Of a stretch of DNA of 64,000 bases, positions 44,209 through 52,728 are shown piece after piece (within the stretch, counting starts at the first letter, position 1; each line of letters begins with the position of its first letter). The stretch covers positions 6,249-70,248 of the forward strand of contig DETV01000113.1 in assembly GCA_002361775.1 (NCBI GenBank), in the 5' to 3' direction. The position numbers and the translations under genes were made by a program. The DNA is from Eubacterium sp. UBA3279 (lineage in GTDB: Bacteria > Bacillota > Clostridia > Lachnospirales > Lachnospiraceae). The notes beneath the pieces are model-generated. The model did not search any database and was not told the origin of the DNA. It worked only from the letters and a program-made list of their open reading frames with translations.

Positions 44209-44622
44209 ATGACAAGAGAAGAATTAATTAAAAAAGGCGGCATTTATTTTGAAAAAATCCAGAATGGAATGACAGATTACCATTGGGAAAGCCGATATTT
44301 CAGTCCGGGAAAAGCAGCAGATTTTATCCGACAGTTATGGGAAAAGAACGGAAAAGAGAATGCTTTTGTGGATTGCTATTTCCCATTTCTGGAAGAAGAG
44401 TCACAGGAGATGGTACTGGCAGCTTTGTCTTTGGAACAACAGGAATATCTGAAGAAGCTGAAAGTGGGAAAAGATGATTTGTTTTTACCTTTGGATGATA
44501 TGCTGTTATCGATTGCAGTAACGTTAAATGATAAGGAACTGTTATTTTTCTCTTTTTATTTTACAAAAGAGCCCTGTACAGTCTGGGGTAATTATAAACA
44601 GGAGTATGTGATTTTCACATAA
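44209..44622 (+). CDS. Hypothetical protein
   Basis: A 137-residue soluble protein I do not recognise. It starts MTREELIKKGGIYFEKIQNG, is rich in Phe, Leu and Glu, and has no membrane segment, signal or metal-binding motif. The middle is predicted helical (EEESQEMVLAALSLEQQEYL) and the C-terminus alternates hydrophobic residues (LLFFSFYF), suggesting a beta strand pair. It has a good GGAGGGAAAATGT start context, and codon use matches neighbours, so it is probably real. It overlaps nothing and leads into the glycerophosphodiesterase 29 bases on. Confidence 0.65.
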   Translation: MTREELIKKGGIYFEKIQNGMTDYHWESRYFSPGKAADFIRQLWEKNGKENAFVDCYFPFLEEESQEMVLAALSLEQQEYLKKLKVGKDDLFLPLDDMLLSIAVTLNDKELLFFSFYFTKEPCTVWGNYKQEYVIFT

Positions 44623-44651
44623 TGATTGCAGGAAAAGCAAGGAGGCAGATT

Positions 44652-45362
44652 ATGAGAATTTTTGCGCACAGAGGCTTCAGTGGATTATATCCGGAAAATA
44701 CCATGCTGGCATTTCAGAAAGCAGCAGAGACAGGTTGTGATGGAATTGAATTGGATGTGCAGCTCACAAAGGATGGAGAAATTGTGATTATGCATGATGA
44801 AACAATTAACCGGACTACCAATGGAAAAGGTAATTTGAGAGATTATACATATGAGGAATTATGCAGATTTGACTGTTGTGGAAAATTTCCGGGGATGTAT
44901 GATTTTCAGAAAATCCCCACACTTCGGGAATATCTGGAATGGGTAAAGCCCACAAGATTGCTCACCAATATTGAATTAAAGAACAGCGTATACTATTATG
45001 AAAATCTGGAAGAAAAAGTGATTGATCTGGTCAGAGAATTTGATCTGGTTGACCGGGTGATCTTTTCATCATTTAATTTGGTTTCCGTGGTCAAATGTAA
45101 AAGAATTATTCCGGAGATTCCCATGGGATTTCTTTCGGAAACCAGGGTGGATAATATGGGAGCATTTGCAAAAGAATACCAGGTAGAGTATTATCATCCG
45201 GACAAATCGTATCTGACAGAAAGTCAGGTGGAAGAATGTCACAAAAAAGGTATTGGCGTTAATGTATGGACCGTCAATAAAAAACAGGATATGGAACGGA
45301 TGGCAGAGTGGAAAGTGGATGGGATTTTTACCAATTATCCGGATAGAGCAAAAAAACTGTAA
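44652..45362 (+). CDS. Glycerophosphodiester phosphodiesterase
   Basis: A 236-residue GDPD-family enzyme that hydrolyses glycerophosphodiesters to glycerol-3-phosphate and an alcohol. The catalytic His pair is in AHRGFSGLYPENT and MHDETINRTTNGKG, with Glu/Asp metal ligands in DGIELDVQLTKDG. No signal peptide, so the cytoplasmic type. I took ATG 44652, after AAGGAGGCAGATT; the upstream in-frame ATG at 44622 overlaps the previous stop. C-terminal VWTVNKKQDMERMAEWKVDG is the usual family end. Likely an operon with the small gene before it. Confidence 0.93.
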   Translation: MRIFAHRGFSGLYPENTMLAFQKAAETGCDGIELDVQLTKDGEIVIMHDETINRTTNGKGNLRDYTYEELCRFDCCGKFPGMYDFQKIPTLREYLEWVKPTRLLTNIELKNSVYYYENLEEKVIDLVREFDLVDRVIFSSFNLVSVVKCKRIIPEIPMGFLSETRVDNMGAFAKEYQVEYYHPDKSYLTESQVEECHKKGIGVNVWTVNKKQDMERMAEWKVDGIFTNYPDRAKKL

Positions 45363-45390
45363 ATAAAACATAAAAAAGGAGGATTTGTTT

Positions 45391-45582
45391 ATGGCAATGT
45401 TTGATGGATGTGAAGGCAACGCAAAAACATGGGTTCTGGAGGAAATGGATTGTCCCCAGTGTGGAAAAGTTCTGGAATATTATACATCCAGAGGAAGAAT
45501 TGTGGAAGAAGTAACCTGTGATTGCGGTTATGTGCTGAAAGCGCAGGAACCGGTACCCATGCCGGTAAAAAAAGAAGGTTAA
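45391..45582 (+). CDS. Small zinc-ribbon-like protein
   Basis: A 63-residue protein with two cysteine pairs, CPQCGKVLEYY and VTCDCGYVL, spaced as in a zinc ribbon. The N-terminus (FDGCEGNAKTWVLEEMD) adds one Cys, and the tail is proline-rich and Lys-ended. ATG 45391 follows AAAGGAGGATTTGTTT. The role is unknown; such ribbons often bind nucleic acid or partner proteins. It follows the GDPD gene by 28 bases and precedes a strong terminator. Confidence 0.75.
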   Translation: MAMFDGCEGNAKTWVLEEMDCPQCGKVLEYYTSRGRIVEEVTCDCGYVLKAQEPVPMPVKKEG

Positions 45583-45583
45583 A

Positions 45584-45624
45584 AAAGAAGGACTGTTCTG
45601 AACATTCAGGACAGTCCTCTTTCT
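45584..45624. terminator. Bidirectional terminator between convergent genes
   Basis: GGACTGTTCTGAA pairs with TTCAGGACAGTCC (one G-T pair) around CAT, flanked by A-rich and T-rich tracts. It separates the zinc-ribbon gene from fucU. Confidence 0.88.
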
Positions 45625-45641
45625 GAAGTAAGGAAGAATGA

Positions 45642-46085
45642 TTATGAGTCAACCACAACACCTTTCTGCAGCATAATATTTGCATACAGAGCTTTTTCGC
45701 TGGTGGCAATGATTGCGTAAGCAGTTTTTGCTTCGTCATAGAAAGCAAATCTTTCGATATTTCCAATGGCTTTTTCGCCGCGTTCATCATATTTTGCAAC
45801 AATTTCTTTATAGGTATCCCAGATGGGGGTTTCTACAGTATCTCCAGGCATAACCTCCATGAGATTTACCGGTTTTTCCACATATGTATCCAGAGGGAAT
45901 ACTTGCAGGATGGCATCCAGAAGCTCCGGTACCCCATGACCGTCGCAACGGATTACAATAGCGTCTTTTCCCATGGATTCTGCAGGGAAGTTCCCATCAG
46001 AAATAACAAGGCGGTCACTGTGACCCATTTCACATAAAACTTTTAACAATTCAGGAGATAATATTTTAGGAATTCCTTTTAACAT
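45642..46085 (-). CDS. fucU: L-fucose mutarotase (FucU, RbsD/FucU family)
   Basis: A 147-residue RbsD/FucU-fold protein that speeds alpha/beta interconversion of L-fucose, the step before FucI. His22 and Asp30 in GHSDRLVISDGNFP coincide with the catalytic positions of E. coli FucU. The ending with KTAYAIIATSEKALYANIML is also family-like. I chose the ATG at 46085 with GAAAGGAG upstream; a longer reading to 46130 adds 15 residues without support. It is transcribed alone on the minus strand. Its mate genes fucI and fucA are 2 and 21 kb away. Confidence 0.92.
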   Translation of the reverse strand: MLKGIPKILSPELLKVLCEMGHSDRLVISDGNFPAESMGKDAIVIRCDGHGVPELLDAILQVFPLDTYVEKPVNLMEVMPGDTVETPIWDTYKEIVAKYDERGEKAIGNIERFAFYDEAKTAYAIIATSEKALYANIMLQKGVVVDS

Positions 46086-46165
46086 GATTGTACTCCTTTC
46101 CCTTTCCAAAACTTTTCTGTCATCAGGCAAAGCCTGTCCGGATCACCCCGAAGACTTATGGGATA

Positions 46166-46194
46166 ATAATATAAGAAAGCCAGAAGGAAAACAA
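46166..46194 (-). promoter_or_regulatory. Promoter of fucU
   Basis: On the minus strand TTGTTT (46194-46189) and TATTAT (46171-46166) are 17 bases apart, 80 bases before the start codon. Confidence 0.6.
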
Positions 46195-46259
46195 TATAAT
46201 ATTTTACTGAAAAAGGTAAAAAATCTGTTGATTTGACGGCGGCTATGTTTTTCCCGATA

Positions 46260-46288
46260 TTGTCTCAACGGGGGTTTTGTGTTATACT
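46260..46288 (+). promoter_or_regulatory. Promoter of the SseB-like gene
   Basis: TTGTCT (46260-46265) and TATACT (46283-46288, with TG one base before it) are 17 bases apart. Confidence 0.72.
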
Positions 46289-46383
46289 GGAGTACAGACC
46301 AGAATAAGAGGGAAGAAGAGAAATGTTGCTTTTATTTGAGAGTATGGCAGCGAAAATTTCCCGGGAAAGGAATTTAGAGGGGT

Positions 46384-47181
46384 ATGACAGTAGATCAGGT
46401 GTTTATTATCAGAAAGTTACAGAATCTGGAAGAGATGTTTGTAGTATATTCCGCAGTGACGAGAATGCCGTTTGCCACCTGTGATGAAGAAACATATAAC
46501 GATCAGGTATGGATTTTTACTGAACAGGATAAAGTACAGGAGTTTGCGAAAAGCTATACAGAGAAGAAGATTCTTCTTATGGGAGTAAAAGTGAAAAAAG
46601 AAGAAGCTCCTATGTTTTATATGAATCTTTTTGCTATGGGTATCAATGAAATTGTATTTCAGGATGGAGACCATCAGCATAAACTGGAACTGACCAGCGT
46701 GGTGAAGATACCGGATTATACTAAACTTCCGGAAAGACAGAGACCAATTTTAAATCCACAGTTACAGCTTTCCGCCATTTATTTTCTGCAGGAATTGCGT
46801 AAACCGGGAGTGGAACCGGATAAGGAGACATTGAAAGAGCTGGAAGAAGAAATGTCCGTAAATCTGGTAAAATCCACTTATCTTATGCCGGTAGAAGTGG
46901 ATGAGGAAAAGGAAGCTCCGGGAAATATCCGTTTACTCTATGTGCAGAATAAGCAGGGGGAAAAGTTTCAGCCGATTTTTTCTGACACAGGAGAACTGAT
47001 GAAACATTATCGGGGAAAGGATCAGAAGCATCGTCTTTTACAGGTGAAGTTTGAACAACTTCCCGGATATATGATCAAAGACGTACAGGGTTACGTGCTG
47101 AATCCGGAGAGTATTAATCTGATTTTGAAAAAAGAGCAGATGGAGATTTTGATGAAATATTACGGAAAATCAGAAGAGTAA
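46384..47181 (+). CDS. SseB-family protein
   Basis: A 265-residue soluble protein with the SseB N-terminal domain pattern and its C-terminal mate. Telling stretches are VVYSAVTRMPFATCDE and the aromatic-rich loop of residues 70-90. The C-terminal third (FQPIFSDTGELMKHYRG) is typical of the SseB domain linked to secretion or stress in other species; the function in Firmicutes is unknown. The ATG at 46384 follows GAGGGGT. A small in-frame alternative at 46323 is in a different frame and is not used. It is transcribed from its own promoter. Confidence 0.75.
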   Translation: MTVDQVFIIRKLQNLEEMFVVYSAVTRMPFATCDEETYNDQVWIFTEQDKVQEFAKSYTEKKILLMGVKVKKEEAPMFYMNLFAMGINEIVFQDGDHQHKLELTSVVKIPDYTKLPERQRPILNPQLQLSAIYFLQELRKPGVEPDKETLKELEEEMSVNLVKSTYLMPVEVDEEKEAPGNIRLLYVQNKQGEKFQPIFSDTGELMKHYRGKDQKHRLLQVKFEQLPGYMIKDVQGYVLNPESINLILKKEQMEILMKYYGKSEE

Positions 47182-47207
47182 CGTAAGAAATGGTTATGAA
47201 TACAACA

Positions 47208-47294
47208 GTTACTGTGAACAGTAACTAAAACAGTCTGAATAGACTGAAAGAAGAGCGGGTTACAAGTGCTGCAAAGTCAGGAGTACCCGCTCTT
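47208..47294 (+). promoter_or_regulatory. Three consecutive hairpins in the leader of the M16C peptidase gene
   Basis: In order: GTTACTGT-GA-ACAGTAAC (47208-47225), CAGTCT-GAAT-AGACTG (about 47230-47245) and AAGAGCGGGT paired with ACCCGCTCTT (about 47251-47294). None ends in a T-run. The first matches the repeat at 52004. Confidence 0.45.
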
Positions 47295-47322
47295 AAAAGT
47301 AAATGGAGGTGTAGAGTTGCCG

Positions 47323-50238
47323 ATGAATGAGTGTAGAGCTTATGAAATAGTAAAACAGCAGAGGATTGAAGATATACATGCAGATGGATATCTTCTGCGC
47401 CATAAAAAAAGTGGCGCCCGGGTGATGATTCTGAAAAATGAGGATGACAATAAAGTATTCAATATTGCTTTCAGAACTCCTCCGGCAGACAGTACCGGTG
47501 TGGCTCATATTTTGGAACACAGCGTACTGTGTGGCTCCCGTCAGTTTCCGCTGAAGGATCCTTTTGTGGAACTGGTAAAGGGGTCTTTGAATACATTCTT
47601 AAATGCCATGACCTATCCGGATAAAACCATGTATCCTGTGGCAAGCTGCAATGATCAGGATTTTCAAAATCTGATGCACGTGTATCTGGATGCGGTATTT
47701 TATCCGAATATTTATGAAAAAGAAGAAATCTTCCGCCAGGAAGGATGGAATTACCAGTTAGAAGACCTGGATAGTCCGTTAAAATATAATGGTGTGGTTT
47801 ATAACGAAATGAAAGGCGCATTTTCTTCTCCGGATGAGATTTTGCAAAGAGAAATATTTGATGTGCTGTTTCCGGATACTCCTTATGGCGTGGAGTCAGG
47901 AGGAGATCCCAGAAAAATACCGGATTTGACTTATGAGGATTTTCTGGCTTTCCACAGCAGATATTACCATCCTTCCAACAGTTATATTTATCTGTACGGA
48001 AACATGGATGTGGAAGAAAAGCTGAATTGGCTGGATCAGGAATATCTCAGCAAGTTTGACCGGATTCAGGTGGATTCTCAGATTCCTTATCAGAAGCCTT
48101 TTGAAAAACCTTTGGAACATATTGTGTACTATCCGGTGGCAGAAGGGGGAAGTGAAGAAGAAAATACCTACCTTACTTACAATACAGTGGTGGGAAATTC
48201 TCTGGATGTGGAACTTTGTACTGCTTTTGAGGTATTGGATTATGTACTGCTTTCGGCTCCCGGGGCTCCCCTTCGTCAGGCGCTTTTAGATGCAGGGCTG
48301 GGAAAAGATGTGCAGGGAGGATATGACGATGGAATTTTACAGCCCTTCTTCTCTGTGATTGTAAAAAATGGAGAAGAAAAGGATAAAGAAAAATTTGTTC
48401 AGGTGATCCGGGACACTCTTTTAAAAATTGTAAAAGAAGGAATTAACCAGAAAGCAGTGGCTGCAGGTATTAATTTCCTGGAATTCAGATTCAGAGAAGC
48501 GGATTATTCTTCTTTCCCAAGAGGATTAATGTACGGAATTGACGTATTTGACAGTTGGCTTTATGACGATGAGAAACCGTTTATTCATCTGGAACGGCTG
48601 GGGGCTTTCGACAGCTTAAAAGAAAAGGCTTCTCAGGGATATTTTGAAAATCTGATCCAGACATATCTTCTGGATAATCCTCATACGGCGCTGGTATTGG
48701 GAGTTCCCAAAAAAGGTATGGCGCTGGAAGAGGAAAAACAATTGGAAGAAAAACTTGCCGCTTATAAAGAATCCTGCACAAGAGAGGAACTGGAAGAAAT
48801 GGTGGAAAAAACCAGACGGTTACAACAGTTCCAGGAAAGTGAAGATTCAGAGGAAGCAAAGGCAAAAATTCCGATGCTGAAACGTTCTGATATTAAGAAA
48901 GAAACAGTGAAGCTTTATAATACACCTCATATGGTACATGGAAGAACTGTGCTTCACCATGAGGTGGATACCAATGGCATCACCTATATGAGTCTTTTGT
49001 TTGATACCGCCCGGGTACCGGATGAACTGGTTCCTTATATGGGGATTTTAAAATCTGTATTGGGCTATGTGGATACCGCTCATTATACCTATGGAGAGCT
49101 ATTCCATGAAATCAATGCGCAAAGTGGGGGAATCAACTGTGGATTGCAGGTGTTTACGCCGCCGAAGGAGCAGGAGGACTGTAGACGGATGTTTGGTGTC
49201 AGAGCCAAATATCTGAAAGAAAAAGAAGGTTTTGTGTTCTCTATGATCCGGGAGATCTTGTTTACGTCAAAACTGGAAGACGACAGACGATTATACGAGA
49301 TTCTGGCAAGACAGAAAGCAAGACTGGAGGTGTCTTTGGGAGAAGCGGGACACTCCACAGCAGTGATGAGATCAGCCTCCTATTATTCCCCGGCATCTAA
49401 TTTCCAGGACAGAATTGCAGGAATCGGGTATTTCCGTCTGCTGGAAGATCTGGAAAAGAATTTTGAAGAGAAAAAAGAAGATCTGAAGAAGAAACTTCAG
49501 CAATTAATTATTACAATCTTCAGAAGTGAAAATCTGTTGGTGAGCGTTACTACAGATCAAAAGGGTTATGAAGGATTTGAAGGGCAGTTGGCTCTGTTAA
49601 TTCCTCTGTTGTATAAAAATCCTGTGGAGACAGGACAGATTCGTTACGATTTTGCCCGGAAAAACGAAGGATTTACCACAGCCGGACAGGTACAGTATGC
49701 GGCAGCCGGCGGTAATTTCCGGAAATCAGGTTTTGAATATACAGGGGCCCTGCGTATTTTGAAGGTGATTTTAAGTTATGATTATCTGTGGATCAATATC
49801 AGGGTAAAAGGAGGAGCTTATGGATGCATGAGCAACTTCCGCCGTACAGGAGACAGCTTCCTGGTATCTTATCGCGATCCGCATTTGAAACAGACTCTGG
49901 ATGTATTTCGCGGTACGCCGGAATATTTGAGAAATTTCCAGGCTGATGAAAGGGAAATGACAAAATATATCATTGGTACCATAAGTGAACTGGACATCCC
50001 CATGAATCCTTCAGCACAGGGAGAACTGGCTTTGACTGCATGGCTGAGCGGTCTGGGAGAAGAAGATTTCCAGAAAGAAAGAGATGAGATTCTCAAAGCG
50101 GATCAGGAAGACATCCGAAGACTGGCAGATCTGATCCAGGCAGTGTTGGATCAGGAAAATATCTGCGTGGTGGGAAGCGAATCATCACTTGAGAAAAACA
50201 GAGAGATTTTGAAAACAGTGGAACCATTGAATAACTGA
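47323..50238 (+). CDS. M16C zinc metallopeptidase (presequence-protease/insulinase-like)
   Basis: A 971-residue, four-domain peptidase of the M16C group (Cym1/PreP and Bacillus relatives), which degrades small peptides in the cytoplasm. The inverted zinc motif HXXEH is in GVAHILEHSVLCGS (about residues 60-73), with the distal Glu in NEMKGAFSSPDEIL. The partner half contains GGAYGCMSNFRRTGDSFLVS, the usual Arg/Tyr loop. It lacks a signal peptide. ATG 47323 or TTG 47317 follows GGAGGTG; I took ATG for its match to homologues. The upstream leader has three hairpins. The next gene, era, begins 13 bases later. Confidence 0.9.
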   Translation: MNECRAYEIVKQQRIEDIHADGYLLRHKKSGARVMILKNEDDNKVFNIAFRTPPADSTGVAHILEHSVLCGSRQFPLKDPFVELVKGSLNTFLNAMTYPDKTMYPVASCNDQDFQNLMHVYLDAVFYPNIYEKEEIFRQEGWNYQLEDLDSPLKYNGVVYNEMKGAFSSPDEILQREIFDVLFPDTPYGVESGGDPRKIPDLTYEDFLAFHSRYYHPSNSYIYLYGNMDVEEKLNWLDQEYLSKFDRIQVDSQIPYQKPFEKPLEHIVYYPVAEGGSEEENTYLTYNTVVGNSLDVELCTAFEVLDYVLLSAPGAPLRQALLDAGLGKDVQGGYDDGILQPFFSVIVKNGEEKDKEKFVQVIRDTLLKIVKEGINQKAVAAGINFLEFRFREADYSSFPRGLMYGIDVFDSWLYDDEKPFIHLERLGAFDSLKEKASQGYFENLIQTYLLDNPHTALVLGVPKKGMALEEEKQLEEKLAAYKESCTREELEEMVEKTRRLQQFQESEDSEEAKAKIPMLKRSDIKKETVKLYNTPHMVHGRTVLHHEVDTNGITYMSLLFDTARVPDELVPYMGILKSVLGYVDTAHYTYGELFHEINAQSGGINCGLQVFTPPKEQEDCRRMFGVRAKYLKEKEGFVFSMIREILFTSKLEDDRRLYEILARQKARLEVSLGEAGHSTAVMRSASYYSPASNFQDRIAGIGYFRLLEDLEKNFEEKKEDLKKKLQQLIITIFRSENLLVSVTTDQKGYEGFEGQLALLIPLLYKNPVETGQIRYDFARKNEGFTTAGQVQYAAAGGNFRKSGFEYTGALRILKVILSYDYLWINIRVKGGAYGCMSNFRRTGDSFLVSYRDPHLKQTLDVFRGTPEYLRNFQADEREMTKYIIGTISELDIPMNPSAQGELALTAWLSGLGEEDFQKERDEILKADQEDIRRLADLIQAVLDQENICVVGSESSLEKNREILKTVEPLNN

Positions 50239-50251
50239 AAAGGAGAATATT

Positions 50252-51157
50252 TTGAACGATAATTTTAAATCCGGATTTGCGGCTATTATAGGCCGGCCAA
50301 ACGTGGGAAAATCCACGTTGATGAATCATCTGATTGGACAGAAGATTGCCATTACGTCCAAGAAACCACAGACTACAAGAAATAAAATCCAGACAGTATA
50401 TACCTGTGAGGAGGGTCAGATTATTTTCCTGGACACACCGGGAATCCACAAAGCAAAAAATAAACTGGGTGAATACATGGTAAATGTGGCAGAGCAGACA
50501 CTGAAAGATGTGGATGTGGTGATGTGGCTGGTAGAACCTACAACTTATGTGGGTGCGGGAGAAAAGCATATTGCCCAGCAGTTGGAAAAAACCAATCTTC
50601 CCGTAATCCTGGTAATTAACAAGATTGATACCATACAAAAAGAAGAAATTCTTCAGGTGATCGACACGTATCGCAAATTATATGATTTTGCAGAGATTAT
50701 TCCGGTATCTGCTTTAAGAGGGATGAATACGGAGGATATTATTACTTCCCTGTTCAAGTATATGCCCTATGGTCCCATGTTTTATGATGAGGATACAGTG
50801 ACGGATCAGCCACAGAGACAGATTGTGGCAGAGGTGATCCGGGAAAAAGCCCTTCACGCTCTGGATGAGGAAATTCCTCACGGAATCGCAGTTACGATTG
50901 AGAAGATGCGTGAGAGAAAAGGACAGAATATTGTGGATATTGAGGCTACAATCATCTGTGAGAGAGAATCTCATAAAGGAATTATTATCGGAAAACAGGG
51001 AACTATGCTGAAAAAGATCGGAAGTAATGCCAGATATGAGATTGAGAAGATGCTGGAAGAAAAAGTGAATCTGAAAATCTGGGTAAAAGTACGAAAAGAC
51101 TGGAGAGACAGTGATATCCAGATGAAAAATTTCGGCTATGACAGAAAAGAGATCTGA
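50252..51157 (+). CDS. era: GTPase Era
   Basis: A 301-residue essential GTPase that binds 16S rRNA during 30S assembly. G1 is GRPNVGKST (about 13-21), G3 DTPGIHKAKNK, and G4 NKIDT. The C-terminal KH domain has IIIGKQGTMLKKIGSNARYE. Translation starts at TTG 50252 after AAGGAG. The recO gene follows after five bases; the order era-recO is common in Firmicutes. Confidence 0.97.
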   Translation: MNDNFKSGFAAIIGRPNVGKSTLMNHLIGQKIAITSKKPQTTRNKIQTVYTCEEGQIIFLDTPGIHKAKNKLGEYMVNVAEQTLKDVDVVMWLVEPTTYVGAGEKHIAQQLEKTNLPVILVINKIDTIQKEEILQVIDTYRKLYDFAEIIPVSALRGMNTEDIITSLFKYMPYGPMFYDEDTVTDQPQRQIVAEVIREKALHALDEEIPHGIAVTIEKMRERKGQNIVDIEATIICERESHKGIIIGKQGTMLKKIGSNARYEIEKMLEEKVNLKIWVKVRKDWRDSDIQMKNFGYDRKEI

Positions 51158-51162
51158 AAAAT

Positions 51163-51909
51163 ATGAGTGAACCCATTACAGTTACCGGTATGGTGCTGTC
51201 TGCATCTCCGGTGGGGGATTATGACAAACGTATGGTGATCCTTACAAAAGAGAGAGGAAAAGTTACAGCTTTTGCCAGGGGGGCCAGGAAAAGTACCAGC
51301 CCCTTTCTGGCAATCGCCAATCCGTTTGTGTTTGGAAGTTTTCAATTGTATGAAGGACGCACTGCATATACGCTGGCTCAGGGAAATATCCGAGAATATT
51401 TTACCCAGTTGGCGGCAAAGCAGCCAGGAGTTTATTATGGCTTTTATTTTCTGGAAATTGCGGACTATTATGGAAGAGAAGGCAGCACAGATGTGGATAT
51501 GCTGAATCTTTTATATGTGACGATGAAAGCTTTGTTGAAAGAGCAGATTCCGGATCGGCTGGTGAGAACGATTTTCGAATTGAAAGCTCTGGTGATCAAT
51601 GGAGAATATCCCCGGTTGTTTGAGTGTGTGGCCTGCGGAAATACAGAAAAACTGACACATATTTCTCTGGGATATTCCGGCTGTGTGTGCAGCGAATGTG
51701 TGAACGGAATAAAGGACGCCCGCCCCATATCTGCTACAGCATTGTATGCGTTACAGTATATTGTGTGTTCTCCGATAGAAAAACTTTATACATTTACGCT
51801 GAAGCCGGAAGCGGTGAAAGAAACAGGAAAATGGATGGAAAGATATATGGATCGATATACAGATAAAAGGTTTAAAAGTCTGGAAATATTGAAGATTATG
51901 GAGAGCTAG
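51163..51909 (+). CDS. recO: DNA repair protein RecO
   Basis: A 248-residue RecO that promotes annealing and loading of RecA with RecR. The N-terminal OB-fold begins ITVTGMVLSASPVGDYDKRM. A zinc-binding CX2C pair, CVACG and CSEC, sits near residues 152-175. The ATG starts five bases after the era stop, with the site inside era. It is the last gene of this block; a new promoter lies right after. Confidence 0.96.
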   Translation: MSEPITVTGMVLSASPVGDYDKRMVILTKERGKVTAFARGARKSTSPFLAIANPFVFGSFQLYEGRTAYTLAQGNIREYFTQLAAKQPGVYYGFYFLEIADYYGREGSTDVDMLNLLYVTMKALLKEQIPDRLVRTIFELKALVINGEYPRLFECVACGNTEKLTHISLGYSGCVCSECVNGIKDARPISATALYALQYIVCSPIEKLYTFTLKPEAVKETGKWMERYMDRYTDKRFKSLEILKIMES

Positions 51910-51919
51910 TCATTTTTCC

Positions 51920-51948
51920 TTGAAAAGTAAAGCCATTACAGGTATAAT
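51920..51948 (+). promoter_or_regulatory. Promoter of the lipoprotein gene
   Basis: TTGAAA (51920-51925) and perfect TATAAT (51943-51948) with a 17-base spacer. Confidence 0.78.
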
Positions 51949-52003
51949 GAACAGGTATTTGAAAATTCCATTGCCGCAGGCAATCTGGAATGAAGTTTGG
52001 CTC

Positions 52004-52030
52004 GTTGCTGTGAACGGAGTGAACAGTAAC
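52004..52030 (+). repeat. Inverted repeat of the ACAGTAAC type
   Basis: GTTGCTGT and ACAGTAAC flank GAACGGAGTGA. A shortened relative is at 47208-47225 (GTTACTGT-GA-ACAGTAAC). The 52004 copy lies 21 bases before the lipoprotein start. Confidence 0.5.
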
Positions 52031-52050
52031 AAGAATGTGGAGGAAAAGTT

Positions 52051-52689
52051 ATGAAGAAACCTGGTACAGTCTTATTCTGTGCAATATGTTTTCTTCTCAT
52101 CCCCATGGTACTATCCGGTTGTGGAGATTTGAAGGATGCAAAAGAATCTACCCTCACAGTGGATAAAAAAGGGATTGTAACAGAAGCTCTGGTGGAAGAT
52201 TTTCCATTGGAGAAGTATGATAAGGAAGAACTGGAAAGCAGTGTGAAAGAACTGGTACAATCGTATAATGAACAGGCGGGAAACGAGAAGGTGACTCTGG
52301 TGGAAACAGAATTTAAAGAGGGGATAGCCAGGGTTTTTCTGCGATTTCAATCGAGAGAAGATTACCGGAAGTTTAATCAGGTGGATTTTTTTGCGGGGAC
52401 AGTAAAGGATGCTGTGGCAGCAGGATATTCCTTTGAAGGAAAATTTCTGGATGGGGAAGGGAAAGAAGCCGCAAAAGGGGCAGTTCCCGATCAGTGTCAG
52501 GACGCCAGAATCATAATTCTTCAGGAGCCTTTGTGTGTACTGGTACCGGGCAATATTCTTTATGTTAGTGAAAATATGGAGTTACTGGGAAAAAATCAGG
52601 CAAAGCTGCCGGATGATACCCGGATTCCATATGAAAATGCACAGGTGATCACAGAATCCTATGGGTATGTGATTTACAGTGCAAAATAA
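52051..52689 (+). CDS. Putative lipoprotein
   Basis: A 212-residue exported lipoprotein. The N-terminus (KKPGTVLFCAICFLLIPMVL) is a signal sequence with lipobox LSGC, so lipidation at Cys24 is likely. The mature chain is Glu/Lys-rich with ELVQSYNEQAG and a beta-rich end (RIIILQEPLCVLVPGNI), and has no catalytic motif I recognise. The start has GGAGG. It is monocistronic or co-transcribed with glyQS, which starts 39 bases on. Confidence 0.75.
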   Translation: MKKPGTVLFCAICFLLIPMVLSGCGDLKDAKESTLTVDKKGIVTEALVEDFPLEKYDKEELESSVKELVQSYNEQAGNEKVTLVETEFKEGIARVFLRFQSREDYRKFNQVDFFAGTVKDAVAAGYSFEGKFLDGEGKEAAKGAVPDQCQDARIIILQEPLCVLVPGNILYVSENMELLGKNQAKLPDDTRIPYENAQVITESYGYVIYSAK

Positions 52690-52728
52690 ATAAAGGTAGA
52701 AATAAGATATCATAAAAGGAGATCAGTT

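Noticed and set aside
43905..44243. Minus-strand frame of 112 codons in the fucI downstream gap
   Set aside because: Composition is Phe/Leu/Pro-rich without a start signal, and it overlaps the inverted-repeat cluster and the next gene.
46323..46486. Small leader reading frame starting MLLLFESMAAK
   Set aside because: It overlaps the SseB-like gene out of frame, lacks a strong ribosome site and has no recognisable product.
52690..52728. T-box riboswitch before glyQS
   Set aside because: Only 39 bases separate it from the previous gene and no T-box sequence or specifier structure fits there.
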